Positions 14,818 through 15,123 of a DNA stretch of 15,123 nucleotides are shown in pieces. Source of the stretch: Jaenimonas drosophilae (taxonomy: Eukaryota > Euglenozoa > Kinetoplastea > Trypanosomatida > Trypanosomatidae); the NCBI GenBank assembly GCA_030849065.1, contig JASAON010001340.1, positions 1-15,123 of the forward strand. The letters are read 5' to 3'. Numbering within the stretch: the stretch's first letter is position 1; the number at the start of each line of letters is the position of its first letter. The position numbers and the translations under genes were made by a program. Under the pieces are notes generated by a model. That model had not been told where the DNA came from. It ran no database searches and worked only from the letters and a program-made list of their open reading frames with translations.

Positions 14818-15123
14818 CCTGGTGAGCAACAAGAGGTGCTGTTCTACCCCACCACGTAATATGCGGGGGATCTACGCACAAAGACAATAAAAAACGAATG
14901 ATGAAGTACGATGATTTGGTCCAACACCGCAACTGGTAGAGTGACTTGAGAGAGGTACTCCTCAGCAGCTACGACCTGAGCGTAGCACATTCACATGCAC
15001 ACAATATGGATTGGTATTGGAGTCAGAACGAGAATGCCTAACAGAGGGACAGTCCTCTCAAGGAGATTGGTGTATCGTAACATCCAGTACAGTACCGACT
15101 GCACATCACTGGGATTGAGCAAT
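14818..15123. other. Leader of the ART-like gene and upstream intergenic sequence
   Basis: The first 54 nt are the presumed 5' leader, followed by the acceptor at 14872-14899. The remaining 220 or so bases to the window edge have no supported gene and are presumably 3' UTR or spacer of the next gene upstream in the same unit. Confidence 0.55.
14872..14899 (-). promoter_or_regulatory. Putative spliced-leader acceptor for the ART-like gene
   Basis: The minus strand reads TTCGTTTTTTATTGTCTTTG followed by TGCGTAG, with AG at 14873-14872. The leader of 54 nt holds no ATG before 14817. Confidence 0.6.

Noticed and set aside
14930..15010. tRNA-like bases (AACTGGTAGAGTG) near the right edge
   Set aside because: They resemble a D-arm, but there is no matching acceptor stem or T-arm box, and no cloverleaf could be drawn on either strand.

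Overview
The window looks like part of a kinetoplastid (Euglenozoa) nuclear chromosome. All nine recognisable genes lie on the minus strand, none needs an intron, and gaps between them are a few hundred bases or less. Nearly every start codon is preceded on the minus strand by a pyrimidine tract and then an AG, usually 50-90 nt before the first ATG. That is the layout of a kinetoplastid polycistronic unit whose mRNAs are separated by spliced-leader trans-splicing and polyadenylation. TAA, TAG and TGA all serve as terminal stops, so the standard code applies. The CFAP251 gene shows that the organism builds a motile 9+2 flagellum. I cannot place it to genus, and a bodonid and a trypanosomatid are both possible.

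Layout in transcription order, from high to low coordinates. (1) 12304-14817 encodes an 837-aa protein that I read as a divergent ADP-ribosyltransferase-like fold plus a C-terminal WWE domain. (2) 11255-11983 encodes an organellar elongation factor P-like protein. (3) 10684-10947 encodes a small twin CX9C protein. (4) 9328-10521 encodes the mitochondrial ribosomal protein uL24m. (5) 7394-8701 encodes a DGAT2-family acyltransferase, preceded in the same frame by a 34-codon leader ORF ending in TAA. (6) 6487-6924 encodes a small single-span, probably mitochondrial membrane protein of unknown family. (7) 5064-5996 encodes an MPN-minus domain protein, most likely eIF3f. (8) 1369-4686 encodes CFAP251/WDR66 of the radial-spoke calmodulin complex. 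(9) 1-855 is the N-terminal part of a BRCT protein that runs off the left edge.

The genes do not form one pathway, as is normal for kinetoplastid clusters. Genes 2, 3 and 4 (EF-P, CX9C, uL24m) do form an uninterrupted mitochondrial trio, two of them for organellar translation, and gene 6 may add to it. Several long open frames, including the 5' ends of the CFAP251, eIF3f, DGAT2, CX9C and ART-like frames, extend upstream only through GTG or TTG codons and pyrimidine tracts. I moved those starts to the first in-frame ATG. The most interesting items are the ART-like/WWE protein with eroded catalytic positions, the stop-interrupted leader before DGAT2, and the organellar EF-P that keeps the lysine at the modification site.
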